A DNA stretch of 64,000 nt from Symbiodinium natans (Eukaryota > Sar > Dinophyceae > Suessiales > Symbiodiniaceae). Shown here piece after piece: positions 11,241-22,613 of this stretch. The notes below the pieces were generated by a model. The model saw nothing but the letters and a program-made list of their open reading frames with translations. It did no database searches and was not told the DNA's origin. Position 1 is the first letter of the stretch. Every line of letters begins with the position of its first letter. Location: positions 84,501-148,500 of the forward strand of contig CAJNDS010002511.1 of NCBI GenBank assembly GCA_905221605.1. Reading direction: 5' to 3'. The position numbers and the translations under genes were made by a program.

Positions 11241-12812
11241 GGGGTGCCTCTGCAGCACCGTGTACTCAGTGAGCGCGTGGCGTCCACGTAGCAAGTCCAC
11301 CTGGGATCTTTCTTCTGAGCTAGGAAATGGATCGCTAGGAGCTGCCCATAAGCCTTCCCACCCCAACCCTGCCACAAGGACTGTGCGAGGTACTCATGAG
11401 CGACAGTGTTCCCCCTCGACGTCTTTCAAAGCTACATCGAGGTCAATGAGAAGCCCTGCGAATAGAGTCATTCACCAGTCTGACTCCGTGCACATTTCGG
11501 CCTAAGCCTTGCGTCAAGAGTCAAAAAACCCCAACGCCATACAACCCAGCACTTGTTTGAACCTGTGCTATGCAACCCAGCACTGGGACCCCAAATCCTG
11601 ACGCCTCAAGTGTGTCGCGCCATCCACACAGTTTGCTTTGGTGTTTCGGGATTTTGCTCTCCCGCACAGCTGGTAAATCGCATCCCTCGAGCCCGAAGCG
11701 GTGGAGGTCCGAACCAGCAAGCCCCTGAACAAAACCACTCTAACCGTCCAGGTTGCTTGTGTGCGCGCGCCACCCTGCTGGAGCTCATCCGTGAGGAGTG
11801 GCTTGTTCACCTGCTAGGCTGGGGTTAGGGGGAGGATTTCAAGGGTAAAGGCGTAGAGGGAGTGACAAGATCTGCCGCATGCCTTCTTTTTAGGGTTGAG
11901 GATTTCGGGCTTAATGTTGATCACGAGCAAGGCTCGGCGGAGAATATAGGTTTGAAGATTTCAGGTTTGGGAAGGAGGCGATTGTCTTCACCACGAACCC
12001 AACTGGCTGAAGTGGTACTAAAGGCTGGCTACTCACTGAAGGGTTGAGGGCCGTTTAGGGTTCATGGCCAAAGCCATAGCAACAAGACTGAATTTTAGTA
12101 CACAGAACCTTAAGGAGTGGAGGGGCCCCTCTTAGATAGAGGGACCGATGCTCTTTCCCTGCAGCTCGCCTGCCCCGTCGTCCCACTGTCCCCCAAAGTG
12201 GGCCCTTCGCACAGGCAGCGGTACTCCTGGCAAGGACACTCGATTCTTCAACCCACGCAGTGGTTTGCAAGAAGAGCATGGTACGTAGGCCAACGAAAGC
12301 CTTCATCGAGTCGTTCAGCGTAAAGGCTTGCAGGTTTCGGGGTATAATAACTGACATCTGCAATCCGAAGCCCTGCAGTATTACCAGCATGTCTCCCCTA
12401 ACGGATATGCCCTTGCATGCCTTTCGCACCAGCCGCGCTGCGAACTGTGCCTGCAACCACTGCGCGGTGCTGGATCCTGCGTTGAGCTTTTGTTGACAGT
12501 CGCTTTTGTCTGAGAGAGAAAAAAAAACGACGGAGAAGAAACTAAAACTCCCAGTAGAAACAATTACCTTGAGGCCCCGTTTCGGCTTCTGGCCGCACGC
12601 ATCAATCCCTAGGCCGACCAGTGCCTCGTCATGAGCCGGGTCTCAGGGATGCATGATTCAATGATCGGTAGGGTTTTTTTTTGGCACCCGACTAGCCACA
12701 GCAATGCGGGGTTTAAAGGTCGGTCTCGAAAAAGGCAAAAACACATCTTCTCAGGGTTTAGGGTTTAATCGCTCACACTCGGACAAGCCAGGCGAGGCAC
12801 ACAGGTTCCAGG

Positions 12813-12856
12813 TTTAGGGTTTAGGGTTTAGGGTTAAGGGTTAAGGGTTTAGGGTG
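12813..12856. repeat. Short interstitial TTTAGGG array
   Basis: Five to six TTTAGGG-like units with TTAAGGG variants. A CCCTAAA counterpart lies at about 12988-13024, in the opposite orientation. Confidence 0.75.
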
Positions 12857-13659
12857 GGAACTCTTCAGGCCGCTTCAGGCCTTCTGCCGCAAGGCAGATG
12901 GGAAGCACTCCGGAGGTGGGGTGGTCCAAGCGCGACAGGACGCCCAAGCTGCCCGCGCGAACCTGGGTCTGCCAGGCTTCAAGGATCCCTAAACCCTAAA
13001 CCCTAAACCCGCACCCTAAACCCTATAAGGTGGTCCCGGTGAGCCTTCCTGAAGCTTCGGAAGGCTTTATGACACAAAGCCTTAAGGGAATCTAGGGGCC
13101 ATCTGAGGAAGGGAACCTTCGGGGTGCAACCTTGCGGGGGGGCGCCCTTTCACCGTTTGTTGTTTAGAATATACTTATGTGGGGCGGGGTAGAATAAAGT
13201 AGCCTAAACCTAAACCAGTAAACCCAAAACCCGAAACACTAAGCGCTTCCAAGTGCTGTCTACAAAATCTAAGCCGCGGGGCACCCAGCTTCGCTGCCAG
13301 ATCCGCCAGCACTGACTGGGTGGAGATATCCTTGCACTTAGGTTCTATTTTTGTGCTACCCGTCTCGCGTCTGCTCCGGAGGCCTACTGTTTAGCTGAAC
13401 AAAGTCCGTAATCCAAATGAAGCAAAAGTTTAGGACCTGGGTCAGCTTAAGGGAGCCGGAGAACTCATGAAAAAGGGAGGCGAACAGATAGGCAGAAGTT
13501 CTCCAGCATCACACCATGCTACCCAGGAAGTGCTACTGCCGACTATCCTCCTGATATAGGTGGATTCAGACGCCCTGTACTCTTGCATAGGTCAGTACGG
13601 ATGGGTCGCGGGCTATCGTGCAAGCATGCAAGCAATTCGCGTTTAGATTGGTTTACATT

Positions 13660-13885
13660 GTGGATGACATCATGATCAGGCTAGACGAGTCAGAAGCATG
13701 TCATCGATCATCACATGAGTAAGCGTTGCGGAAAAAGGATCATGACTAGGCCTGAAAGATCACAAGTATGTCATCATCACGCCAGATGCGTCCGCTTTGT
13801 GAAAAAATGAAGCCTCATTCTAACGTACATGACGTCTTGAAGATACGGAAATATGTCATCATCACACCGCATGATAGTGGGTGCA
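13660..13885. repeat. Imperfect direct repeats around ATGTCATCATCAC
   Basis: Three diverged copies of a 75-95 bp unit with shared words (GATCATGA, AAGATCACAAGTATGTCATC, ATATGTCATCATCAC). No coding potential is seen and the origin is unknown. Confidence 0.45.
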
Positions 13886-14671
13886 AATCTGGGGGGAAAA
13901 TAGCTGAGGGCATATGGCGCAATGTAAAGTATTCAACTTTGTGTTCATGAATGCACAGCCAAAAATGCGTCACCAAAAAGAATCAAAGGTGAGCCAAGAA
14001 GAGGAGTCTCTTTTTGAAACCCGAAAAAACGACTGAACCTTGGGTGCACATCTCGCGAGACTTCTTCAGGAGGTGAAGCTGGACTATGCCCCAGAAATAA
14101 CAGATTATTGGGACAGTCATCAAGTGCGTTTGTAGACATCCAAATCACCCCAGCATCTGTAACCTGTGCGAATCTGAAGCTGTGCTATTTTCGAACACAG
14201 CCCTGTGTCTGTACTGTCTCGCCATGAGCACGGGCCCCTTCGCTCACGCTTTGCGCTGGCCTCGACCCACACATGCACATGGACAAATGCGCCTCAATTG
14301 AACCTGCTGATGTGCTACAACTTGACAGATATGCAACGCAAGAAGTGTTCTGATACAAAGCATTCTATAGTGTATTCCCCTGTATACCCTATAGACCTTA
14401 TCGAAGACCCCTCTTTAGGGGGTATCCTATAAAGTAATCACAGGGTATTCCAGATGGTATTTGATAAGTTGTGGGGAGGGCATAACGGTCATATTATATA
14501 CAGTATTCTATAATGTATTCTGTAGGGTAATCTTTGAGCATTCCATCAAGCATTATACATCTTTCCTATCGAATGCAAAGACTTCATGTGATAGAACAAG
14601 CGCAACAATCAGCAGCCAGGGTGGTCAATAGGGGGCTAGCATATGCATGAATTTACTATATATATATGGTC

Positions 14672-14703
<32 letters not shown>

Positions 14704-14711
14704 GATCCACC
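14672..14711 (+). repeat. Left terminal inverted repeat of element 2
   Basis: G, then 29 C (14673-14701), then AAGATCCACC, preceded by TATATATATGGTC. It pairs with 20813-20838. The poly-C length may be an assembly or polymerase artefact. Confidence 0.7.
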
Positions 14712-15002
14712 CCTAAGGTTTCATACTCGTCTCACTCCATCCATGTCTATACTCTTTGTTATACATGCAGATGCCGAAAACGCTGCAAATACCGAGGGTT
14801 TTCCTCTTAAAACGATAGTTTCAGACTTCTTTGTTGCAACGATGCGTACATGCAGATGCCAAAAATGGACTACCAGGATCCGGTGGTTGGTTTCTGGTGT
14901 TACCGAGTTCTTATGGCGATGTGTGTGTGTGTGTGTGAGTGTGTGTGTGTGTGGTGTATGTGTGTCTGCGATGTGCGAATATGGCTTGCCTGAAACCCAT
15001 GA

Positions 15003-15850
15003 AATAGGGACAGTACAGCACTTTCGCCTCTTCGGACTGCAAAAGTGCTGTACTGTCCCTATTTTTTGCTTGCCTGGAGACGAGAAAATAGGGACAGTAC
15101 AGCACTTTCGCCTCTTCGGACTGCAAAAGTGCTGTACTGTCCCTATTTTTTGCTTGCAGGTACCAATAAAGTGCTGTACTGTCCCTAAAAAACCTAAAAA
15201 ACCAATCTTTCCAGCACTACCAGCCCTGGAGCCCCCGGTAGTTCCCAAAAGATTGGTTTTTTAGGTTTTTTAGGGACAGTACGGCATTTTATTGGTACCT
15301 GGAAGCAAAAAATAGGGACAGTACAGCACTTTCGCCTCTTCGGACTGCAGAAGTGCTGTGCTGTCCCTATTTTTTGCTTGCCTGGAGACGAGAAAATAGG
15401 GACAGGACAGCACTTTCGCCTCTTCGGACTGCAAAAGTGCTGTACTGTCCCTATTTTTTTGCTTGCCTGGAGACGAGAAAATAGGGACAGTACAGCACTT
15501 TCGCCTCTTCGGACTGCAAAAGTGCTGTACTGTCCCTATTTTTTGCTTGCAGGTACCAATAAAGTGCTGTACTGTCCCTAAAAAACCTAAAAAACCAATC
15601 TTTCCAGCACTACCAGCCCTGGAGCCCCCGGTAGTTCCCAAAAGATTGGTTTTTTAGGTTTTTTAGGGACAGTACGGCACTTTATTGGTACCTGGAAGCA
15701 AAAAATAGGGACAGTACAGCACTTTCGCCTCTGGAGACTGCAGAAGTGCTGTACTGTCCCTATTTTTTGCTTGCCTGGAGACGAGAAAATAGGGACAGTA
15801 CAGCACTTTCGCCTCTGCGGACTGCAAAAGTGCTGTACTGTCCCTATTTT
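15003..15850. repeat. Palindrome array of element 2
   Basis: Seven short palindromes of about 61 nt (starts near 15003, 15087, 15311, 15394, 15479, 15704, 15787). The arms are AATAGGGACAGTACAGCACT and its complement, with a 16-nt loop (CGCCTCTTCGGACTGC in most copies). Two long palindromes (15159-15299, 15552-15692) have arms of about 55 nt starting GGTACCAATAAAGTGCTGTA. The long arms carry CCTAAAAAACCAAT, similar in style to the AAAAACCAAT arms of element 1. The whole block repeats at about 391 bp. Apparent ORFs across it are spurious. Confidence 0.85.
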
Positions 15851-16035
15851 GGCCTGCAGATAGTCAACGGGTGGCTATGAAGGGAGGCTGAGGCTGGAAG
15901 CTGCGGCAGAGTACTTCATGCGAGTGATGTTTTGCAGTATTGCACATGCAAACAACATGCAAGGTCCTTGCTGTTTTGCGTTCGCGACGAGACGTGCGAT
16001 GAGAGCGCTCAAAATCATCGCAAGGGAGCGGTCTT

Positions 16036-17309
16036 TCAGTTGATCTGAAAGAGAGAGTGGATCATTCGACCTGTGGCCTTCCACATGTTCGAATTGCGGT
16101 TCCAGTACGTAAACTGGGCCGACCGGATCTTCCGGACGAGTTGCTGGCTACCTGGGACTCGGGATGAGTTCTTTAAGACGGTCCTCAAAGTGCCCCAGAA
16201 ACGGTCAATGACTTGCGTCCCGCTTTTCACCTTCAGCCGTCGGCGGTCTGGAAGTTTGATGGTGTAAACCTTCGTGTAGTGGGGCTTGACCCACTGTGCC
16301 TGATGGAGAAGACAAGGGACCAAACGATTCATGGATGCAACTGAAAGGACATGTATTGAATCAATAGTAAAAATGGTGAGCACCGAGCCTTGCCGTTGAC
16401 GGTAACCTTCTTTTTCTTGTGGACGACGTTACAATGCTTCACTTGCGGGATCTTGAGAGTGTAGGCACGGGCGCCGTCGCTGTGCAAGACCACCTTGCGG
16501 TTGGCGAGGTGTTTTTTAGCAATAACAGCCCAGTCCACCTTCTTGATTGGGCCAGGACCCGGCGCCCGCTTTGTGGTGAGCTTCGGGTTCAAGCGAAACA
16601 AGCACAACGACGATGGACAGCCTCTCTGAACTAGTCCGCCCCACTGTTCCCACTTCGTGTTGCGTGGGCCTAAGGACTCGTCCGTGAGCTTGCCCAGATC
16701 GACTTCATCTACCTCTACATCCTCCCAATTGCCACCGTAGGTGATCTTCTTCTCCTGCTGGACGACGTACTGAGCACGGGCGACGTCTAGGTTGGTGTAG
16801 ATGCGCTCCACGGGCTTGTGGTCCATGTCAAGGATCAAGTGGGTAGACTGGCAGGGGCAATACAGCGCTGCAGCCTGTTTGCCAAGCGACGTTGACGAGT
16901 TCCCAGCAGACATGAAGAAGACGGGATGGTAGTCGTGCGGCTGCAAGAACTTGTGGCAGTGCTTGTGATTGCATCGGTAGGCCCAGATCTTCTTAGCCTT
17001 GACGTAGTTGAGTGTCCCGAGAACGCCTTTGGCACAGCGAGGGCACTGGCGACCCTGCCAGCTGGGCAAGATTTTGTCCTTCTGAAGGTGTGTGATCAGT
17101 CGGCGGCCTTTCAGTGACATGAAGTGCTGTATGGACTCCCCCCATCGCTGGCGAAACCCTTTGTTTTTGGCCGATAGGATGCCGTGGCGAACATATGGCA
17201 CGGGAACATAGTTCTTGGAAGCGGGGCGTCGCTGGACGCGATGCTTTCCTCGCTTGGGAGCAGGGAAAAGAGGCTTTGCCTTCATGGCTTTCATGACCGC
17301 CTTGGGCAT
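16036..17309 (-). CDS. ISXO2/IS1595-like transposase of element 2 (two exons)
   Basis: Exons 17309-16389 and 16299-16036, joined by an 89-bp intron with a GC donor (AAG|GCTCGG) and AG acceptor (CATCAG|GCACAG). Joining gives 394 residues that align end to end with the element 1 enzyme. I chose the ATG at 17309 (MPKAVMKAM) because the paralogue begins at the matching point. The frame is open 18 codons further up. The zinc ribbon is CPRC ... CNHKHC. The core motifs are VEVDE, WGGLVQRG, VVLHSDGARAY, NVVHKK and GTQVIDRFW, again with Asp at the third catalytic position. Without the intron the frame stops shortly after NGKA, so the intron call rests on homology. Confidence 0.85.
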
Positions 17310-17603
17310 GATGACAAGAGTTCTTGTGAAACGGTTCCTTGATGCTGCAAGGCTACTTGACAAATTGCCACCAAATCAACACGGAGAGAAGGCAAGGGAC
17401 GTGTGCTGCACGCAACATGTTTGGCATCAGAAGTGTGGGCGTTTTGAGCCTGCGATCGAGCTTGTGGTGAGAAGTAGCCTGTGAACAAAACAGCTACTCT
17501 TTGGATGCCGGGACTCAAAACTAGGCACGTAGCATAGCTATTGTGCGAACTGCGATCAGTAGGACTCAGTAGGAGAGGGCTGCAGTCATCGTGCTCGTGA
17601 GGC

Positions 17604-20018
17604 TCACTCTGACGGCATGTTGTCCACGAAGTCATCGAGCTGTTGTGAGAAGGTCCTGCCGAGGTTCTCTGCTTCAAGATCGTGTTCGTCCGGAAGATTC
17701 TTCATTGGATCCTCTTGAGAAGTGTTGGAGGCAACATCCATCTCATCATTCGTGAAGTCCACTGCAGAAGTTCCTGCCTCTGCATGTGTGTTTGGCGACG
17801 GCAAGAATCCATCAGCGGTGGAATCCGGATGGGGCGGGGACTGCTTGATCTCGGCGTGGAGAGGCGACGACGTCTGTTTCGTGTCCTCCTTCTCTGATGA
17901 GCTGGAGAGATTGATTTGCAACGTGCGGCTGCCGAGTTTCTTCTTGAAGGCGATGGACTTCTGCAAGGCGTCCGTGGGCTCTTGCTTCACACGCACCTCA
18001 TACAAAACGGAAGAAGCGTTTTTTAAATGTTTGGCGTAAGCTGGTTTAGGCTGTGATGTGGCATGTGATAGGCACAAGTTATGTTTTGAAGCTGTTCATG
18101 TTTCGACGAGCCCTAAACCCTCCCTTTAGACTGAGCAAGGGGCCGGCATGAAAGTGTCGGTAGAAGACGACGACCTTACCGTGTCCTTGTCCTTTGCCAC
18201 GAACGATGCTGCAGATGCGGTTGTTGGTGCAGCATTGGAAGATGCGAGCAGGGAGCTGGACGATTTCACAGACCGGAGCTTCTTTGTGGGTGGTTGAGTT
18301 GACTCAGGGATGTCCTCGAAGTAGTGAGTGGTACTGCCAGAAATCCCTGCCAAATCAGGGCGAACCTCATTGAGGTACTTCTTCCCGGTGGAGAATTCTT
18401 TGCCTGTCACCGTGTAGCAGAGGGGCACTTCTTCTCCGTCGAGGGCCGCCTGAAGAAGATTCAAACTCCACTGCATGTCCTCCGCATGATTTGGTGGGAG
18501 TTGTTGCAGGTGGCCCTTCAGGTAAGCGGACAGTGTAGGCCTTGCTGTGAGAGAGACTACCCCAAAATCTTTGTCGGGCCAGGCTACACGCTTGATGGGG
18601 TCGCGGTGTGTGCCGGGCGAGCGAACATAGATGCCGATGTCAGTGAAGACGATCATGACCGAGCGTTTGAAGACACCCATCAAGTCTTCCTCGTCAAAGT
18701 CCTTGTGGAAAGAGGGCCTAACAAGCTTGTAGAAGACTTCAAAGGACACCGTGTCGTTGTTTGTTTGGGGCGGCAAGGCGGGCTCAGCTGATCGGTCGTA
18801 TGGGTTGGAGCAGACGACGAAAAGCTGGTTCTTCTCGTACGAAGAAGCGTTCCAGCGGGCCATGGTCTTCCTGTCAAAGCCTGTCACTTCTGTGACAGCT
18901 TTGACCGAGGCCGGAGACTCCAAATTGAAATTGCCATCGTCGAAGACTCTTGGCTTTGTTGTACGGCCTCTCTCCTTTCGGAAATAGTCCAGGTGGTTGC
19001 AGCTTTGGAATGATGGCTTCTCATGTTCACGACCCTTCTGAAGGAGCCAGAATGCAGAAGCCAAGTTCGCCAGAGTGTAGGCCGTCGGGCTCTTGCCGAC
19101 CTCTGACTTGCCAATCAGAATGACTGCGTGCTCCAGGATGCGAGGCAAGATGGGTGCGAAGATTGTGTTGAGGGCCCACGGGGTAAAGCTCTTCAGGGTG
19201 AGGGGCCAATCTTGGATAGTGTTTGCCTGCGAGCCTTTGTCAGCAAGGCAGCGCAGGAACTCCTTGATGGTTCCCTTGTCCCATTTGAAAAGTGGCCCAT
19301 TGGGATCATTCACCTGCTCTTCAGTCCAAGAAGTGAATTGACCGTCACTGTTCTCTTCCGGCCCTGCTTCACGGATGAAGGCAAACCCCTTTCGAATGTC
19401 CTCTGTCTCTTTCACCGGTTTGGTGGAGCTACCAGCTGGAATCAGCTTTTGGTAACGTACCTGGAAACCGCCCATGGCCTCGAGAAGGTATTGCAGAGCA
19501 CGACCGCCCTCTCGGTACTGCTTGCAATAGTCGATCTCGAGGGCCCTCCCTGTGCACATGCTGCGGATAGTGCTGTGCAGCACTTTTGACCCTTCAGCGA
19601 ACTTAATGTGCTTGACGATATCCCACTTGTTTTCTCCTTTGGAAACGATGAAAACCTGCATGTCGTAGGGCGTTTCGTTTTGACCGTTCATACGGATGGG
19701 ATGTGGGAGATCACTGTAGCGCTGTTGGAAAAACAACTCTTCGATCTTCTTGAAACCCAACTCACCCTCCCAGTTCATGAGTACATCCAGGAACTGCACC
19801 TTTTTCTTTATCTCGTCCGTGATCTCATCCTTGGCCGGAAGATCTCCGACCGTGATGCAGCCCGGCTCTTTGTGTACAATGAGGGGCTTCTCCAGGCGAA
19901 CAAGTTTGAGGCCGTCAGTGTGGGAGATTGCCTCATCAAAGGTAATGGCACCGTCCAATGCATCATTGTGCAGGGACTGTGCCAGAGAAACTGGACGATG
20001 TGGAGCCCTGCTGGCCAT
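17604..20018 (-). CDS. SF3-helicase-like ATPase of element 2 (two exons)
   Basis: Exons 20018-18180 and 17996-17604, with a 183-bp GT-AG intron (GACACG|GTAAGG ... TATGAG|GTGCGT). Joined length is 743 residues. Visible motifs are Walker A GKSEVGKS (about 303-310), Walker B RVFDDG (357-362), a B'-like stretch KTMARWNASSYEKN (384-397) and motif C LFVVCSN (399-405). These are the SF3 helicase set. The acidic C-terminal tail in exon 2 (DPMKNLPDEH ... FSQQLDDFVD) matches the tail of the element 1 protein, which supports the splice. The gene lies upstream of the transposase on the same strand, as in element 1, with about 300 bp between. The N-terminal domain is shared by the pair but not recognised. 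Confidence 0.8.
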
Positions 20019-20812
20019 TGCGACGCAAAGTGTGGGGCCTAGGAAATCAAAAGACTTTGAGCGTCAAACAGAATGCTCGGAAAGGGCTGGCAGCTCTTGG
20101 AGCGCAAGCGATAACCAACTGTGAGAAGCAATGCTGAGACACGTTTTAGCACTGCAGAGGCTTACCGGTTGATGGCCATCTACTGAGGAGATTGGAAAGC
20201 GAGCTCGTGCTTTTGCAGTAGCCCGGGACAAGACAAGGCCTTAACAGCTACATGCCAAGTTCAGCTCTTTCCGCAGTCGTGAGAAGTCTCTCAGACACAC
20301 TGTCCGGCCATGGAGTTACTTTGTACAAGACGCCGTCGTCGTTCTCAAAGACAGAACATCCTTGTTTGGGTACATTTTGTATTCAAAAAATAGCCCCATA
20401 GGTTGTGTACCAACATATATTCTCACTATATGTGGTATGCCTTTGCTGTAAACAAAGCCGCGTCTCCGTCACTTAACTTGCCGATCCGAAGTGGTGGCCG
20501 TGGTGCTCTGGGTACCGGGGTGGGCTTCTTTGCAAACTCATGTATGAGCAGCACTGCATCCGGACAGAGGTCCCATTTCAGTAGTTTTAAAGACACCGTG
20601 ACCATAGCCCCAGCACAGTTACATCAACAGATGCGAGCCGAAACTCCCCGGCTCAATCACAGCAGCTCCCCAAACATTGCAGATTCCTGTGCTACTGCCT
20701 GCGTCTCAAGAGTTGGCTCCCAAAACCCCAAATCCCAAACCACAAACTCACGACCATATCCCTCGGCCCTCGGAGCTGCTAGCAGCCCACGGCGCACCTC
20801 GCGACAGGGAAA
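20019..20812. other. Non-coding 5' part of element 2
   Basis: About 800 bp between the helicase start and the right TIR. No palindrome array and no convincing gene is seen. It should contain the helicase promoter, but none can be recognised. Confidence 0.5.
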
Positions 20813-20838
20813 GGTGGATCTTGGGGGGGGGGTGGGGC
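20813..20838 (-). repeat. Right terminal inverted repeat of element 2
   Basis: GGTGGATCTT, ten G, T, four G, C. The reverse complement ends in AAGATCCACC, matching 14702-14711. A GT microsatellite follows directly (20839-20860). Confidence 0.65.
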
Positions 20839-20929
20839 GTGTGTGTGTGTGTGTGTGTGTACAGATGTGTATGTGATATCCGCCGACCCGAGCTTTGAGC
20901 GGGGGAGGCGCTAGTGAAGACCCATAGTC

Positions 20930-21082
20930 TTGCCCCCCCCCGCCCCCCCCGCCCCCCCCGCCCCCCCCTTAAGGGCTCCAGTGCATGCCCCACTCCTGCC
21001 CACCCCTCCCGCTGCCTTGCTGTTAGAATGGAGTGTTTTAAGGGCTCCAGTGCATGCTCGAGCCCTCCCTTCGCTGCCCCCG

Positions 21083-21138
<56 letters not shown>

Positions 21139-22513
21139 CCGACCCCCTCCGCTGCCTTGCTGTCAGACTGGCGTGTTTTTTGGGGGTTTAGTGCATGCCC
21201 CACTCCTGCCCACCCCTCCCGCTGCCTTGCTGTTAGAATGGAGTGTTTTTAAGGGCTCCAGTGCATGCCCGAGCCCTCCCTTCGCTGCCCCGCCCCCCCC
21301 GCCCCCCCCCGCTCCCCCCGCTCCCCTCGCCCTTCCCACCCCTGCTGTTAGAATGGAGTGTTTTCAAGGGCTCCAGTGCATGCCCGAACCCTCCCTTCGC
21401 TGCCCCCGCCCCCCCCGCCCCCCCCGCTGCCCCCGCTCCCCCCGCCCTTCCCACCCCCGCCGACCCCCTCCACTGCCTTGCTGTCAAACTGGCGTGTGTA
21501 AAGGGCTCCAGTGCATGCCCCACTCCTGCCCACCCCTCCCGCTGCCTTGCGTTTTAAGGGCTCCAGTGCATGCCCGAGCCCTCCCTTCGCTGCCCCCGCC
21601 CCCCCCGCCCCCCCCGCTCCCCCCGCCCCCCCGCCCCCCCGCCCCCGCCGACCCCCTCCGCTGCCTTGCTGTCAGATTGGCGTGTTTTAATGTTGGACTG
21701 GCTTTAGTGGGAGGGGGCACTATTATGCGATGTTCCGGAAACCTTATAGGGGACCCCCCCATTGATAGGGTGGTCCTCAATAATGCGATGTTTGCCGGCC
21801 GGGGTTCAAGGGCGGGGGGCCGGGGAGCCAAAAACTAAAAACAGTTTTGAATAAGAAACTCCGGATTTTTTTGGTGTCCAGCCTTATTTAAATTCCTTTT
21901 AAAATTTCATTACGAAACAGGCCCCCAAACAATTTTCCAAGGGAGTAGCCCACGAGCTGCCCTGATTCGCTTTAGCAAGTTGTTTCGGTGGTCCGCATTT
22001 ATGCGGAGCCCCGGCGACCGTGGAGCTACAAAGCCTGGAAAGCTTAGACCCTCAAGCTTCAAGGCTTCCCCTCAACCCTCGACCCCTAGCCGCCCTACCC
22101 CCAGCCCCGTCCCACCCCAGCCCACACTATTCAGGATCCCCGAAAACCCCAAAATTGTTTGGGGGGGGGGGGGGGCCCCTACGTACTAAAGCGAGTCCAA
22201 CATTAAGGGGTTTAGTGCATGCCCCACTCCTGCCCACCCCTCCCGCTGCCTTGCTGTTAGAATGGAGTGTTTTTAAGGGCTCCAGTGCATGCCCGAGCCC
22301 TCCCTTCGCTGCCCCCGCCCCCCCGCCCCCCCCGCTCCCCCCACTCCTCCCGCCCTTCCCACCCCCCCTCCCGCTGCCTTGCTCCCCTCGCCCTTCCCAC
22401 CCCACTCCTGCCCACCCCCCCCGCTGCCTTGCTGTTAGAATGGAGTGTTTTCAAGGGCTCCAGTGCATGCCCGAGCCCTCCCTTCGCTGCCCCCGCCCCC
22501 CCCACCCCCCCCG
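20930..22513. repeat. C-rich minisatellite
   Basis: Variable units of roughly 100-190 bp built from AAGGGCTCCAGTGCATGCCC, CGAGCCCTCCCTTCGCTGCC, long C runs broken by single G or T, and GCTGCCTTGCTGTTAGAATG. The array is interrupted by the TTAA element at 21691-22202 and truncated by the assembly gap. Proline-rich open frames through it are compositional artefacts. Confidence 0.9.
21691..22202. mobile_element. 512-bp non-autonomous TIR element with TTAA target duplication
   Basis: The left end TGTTGGACTGGCTTTAGT and the right end ACTAAAGCGAGTCCAACA are inverted repeats (17/18). They are flanked by TTAA at 21687-21690 and 22203-22206. The minisatellite consensus on either side rejoins cleanly at GTGTTTTAAGGGG, so the empty site can be read directly. 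TTAA duplications are known for piggyBac and some other MITE groups. The internal sequence has no transposase frame. It contains an N-free G tract (22161-22175) and a direct repeat of ATGCGATGTT. Confidence 0.85.
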
Positions 22514-22613
22514 NNNNNNNNNNNNNNNNNNNNNNNNNNNNNNNNNNNNNNNNNNNNNNNNNNNNNNNNNNNNNNNNNNNNNNNNNNNNNNNNNNNNNNN
22601 NNNNNNNNNNNNN
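22514..22613. other. Assembly gap of 100 N
   Basis: Exactly 100 N, the usual placeholder for a gap of unknown size. It separates the C-rich minisatellite from the 406-bp satellite, so their adjacency is not proven. Confidence 0.95.

Larger units (their letters stand above)
5660..14670. other. 9-kb gene-free region
   Basis: No frame here has recognisable protein character. It contains CA/CG microsatellite (5690-5712), scattered TTTAGGG or CCCTAAA words, and G tracts. AT microsatellites lie at 6095-6130 and 10235-10340. An AT-rich stretch at 14330-14580 has imperfect inverted repeats around TCTATA(G/A)TGTATTC. One weak PPR-like word (RSTAACAKG, minus strand near 12210) is not enough for a call. 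Confidence 0.5.
14671..20839 (-). mobile_element. Two-gene DNA transposon, copy 2 (SF3 helicase + ISXO2-like transposase)
   Basis: About 6.17 kb. The left end is CG, a 29-C run, then AAGATCCACC (14671-14711). The right end is GGTGGATCTT followed by G-rich sequence and CG (20813-20839), so the ends are inverted around a homopolymer tract as in element 1. Between them are a palindrome array (15003-15850), a transposase gene (16036-17309, minus) and a helicase gene (17604-20018, minus). Relative to the genes, the palindrome array is at the opposite end from its place in element 1. The inner TIR words differ from element 1 (AAGATCCACC against ATGGACCTACC) but look related. The left flank is a TA repeat and the right flank a GT repeat, so no target duplication can be read. 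Protein divergence from element 1 shows a separate lineage. Confidence 0.75.

Noticed and set aside
14998-15860. CRISPR array
   Set aside because: Units are palindromes without unique spacers, next to a transposon end, in a eukaryotic genome.
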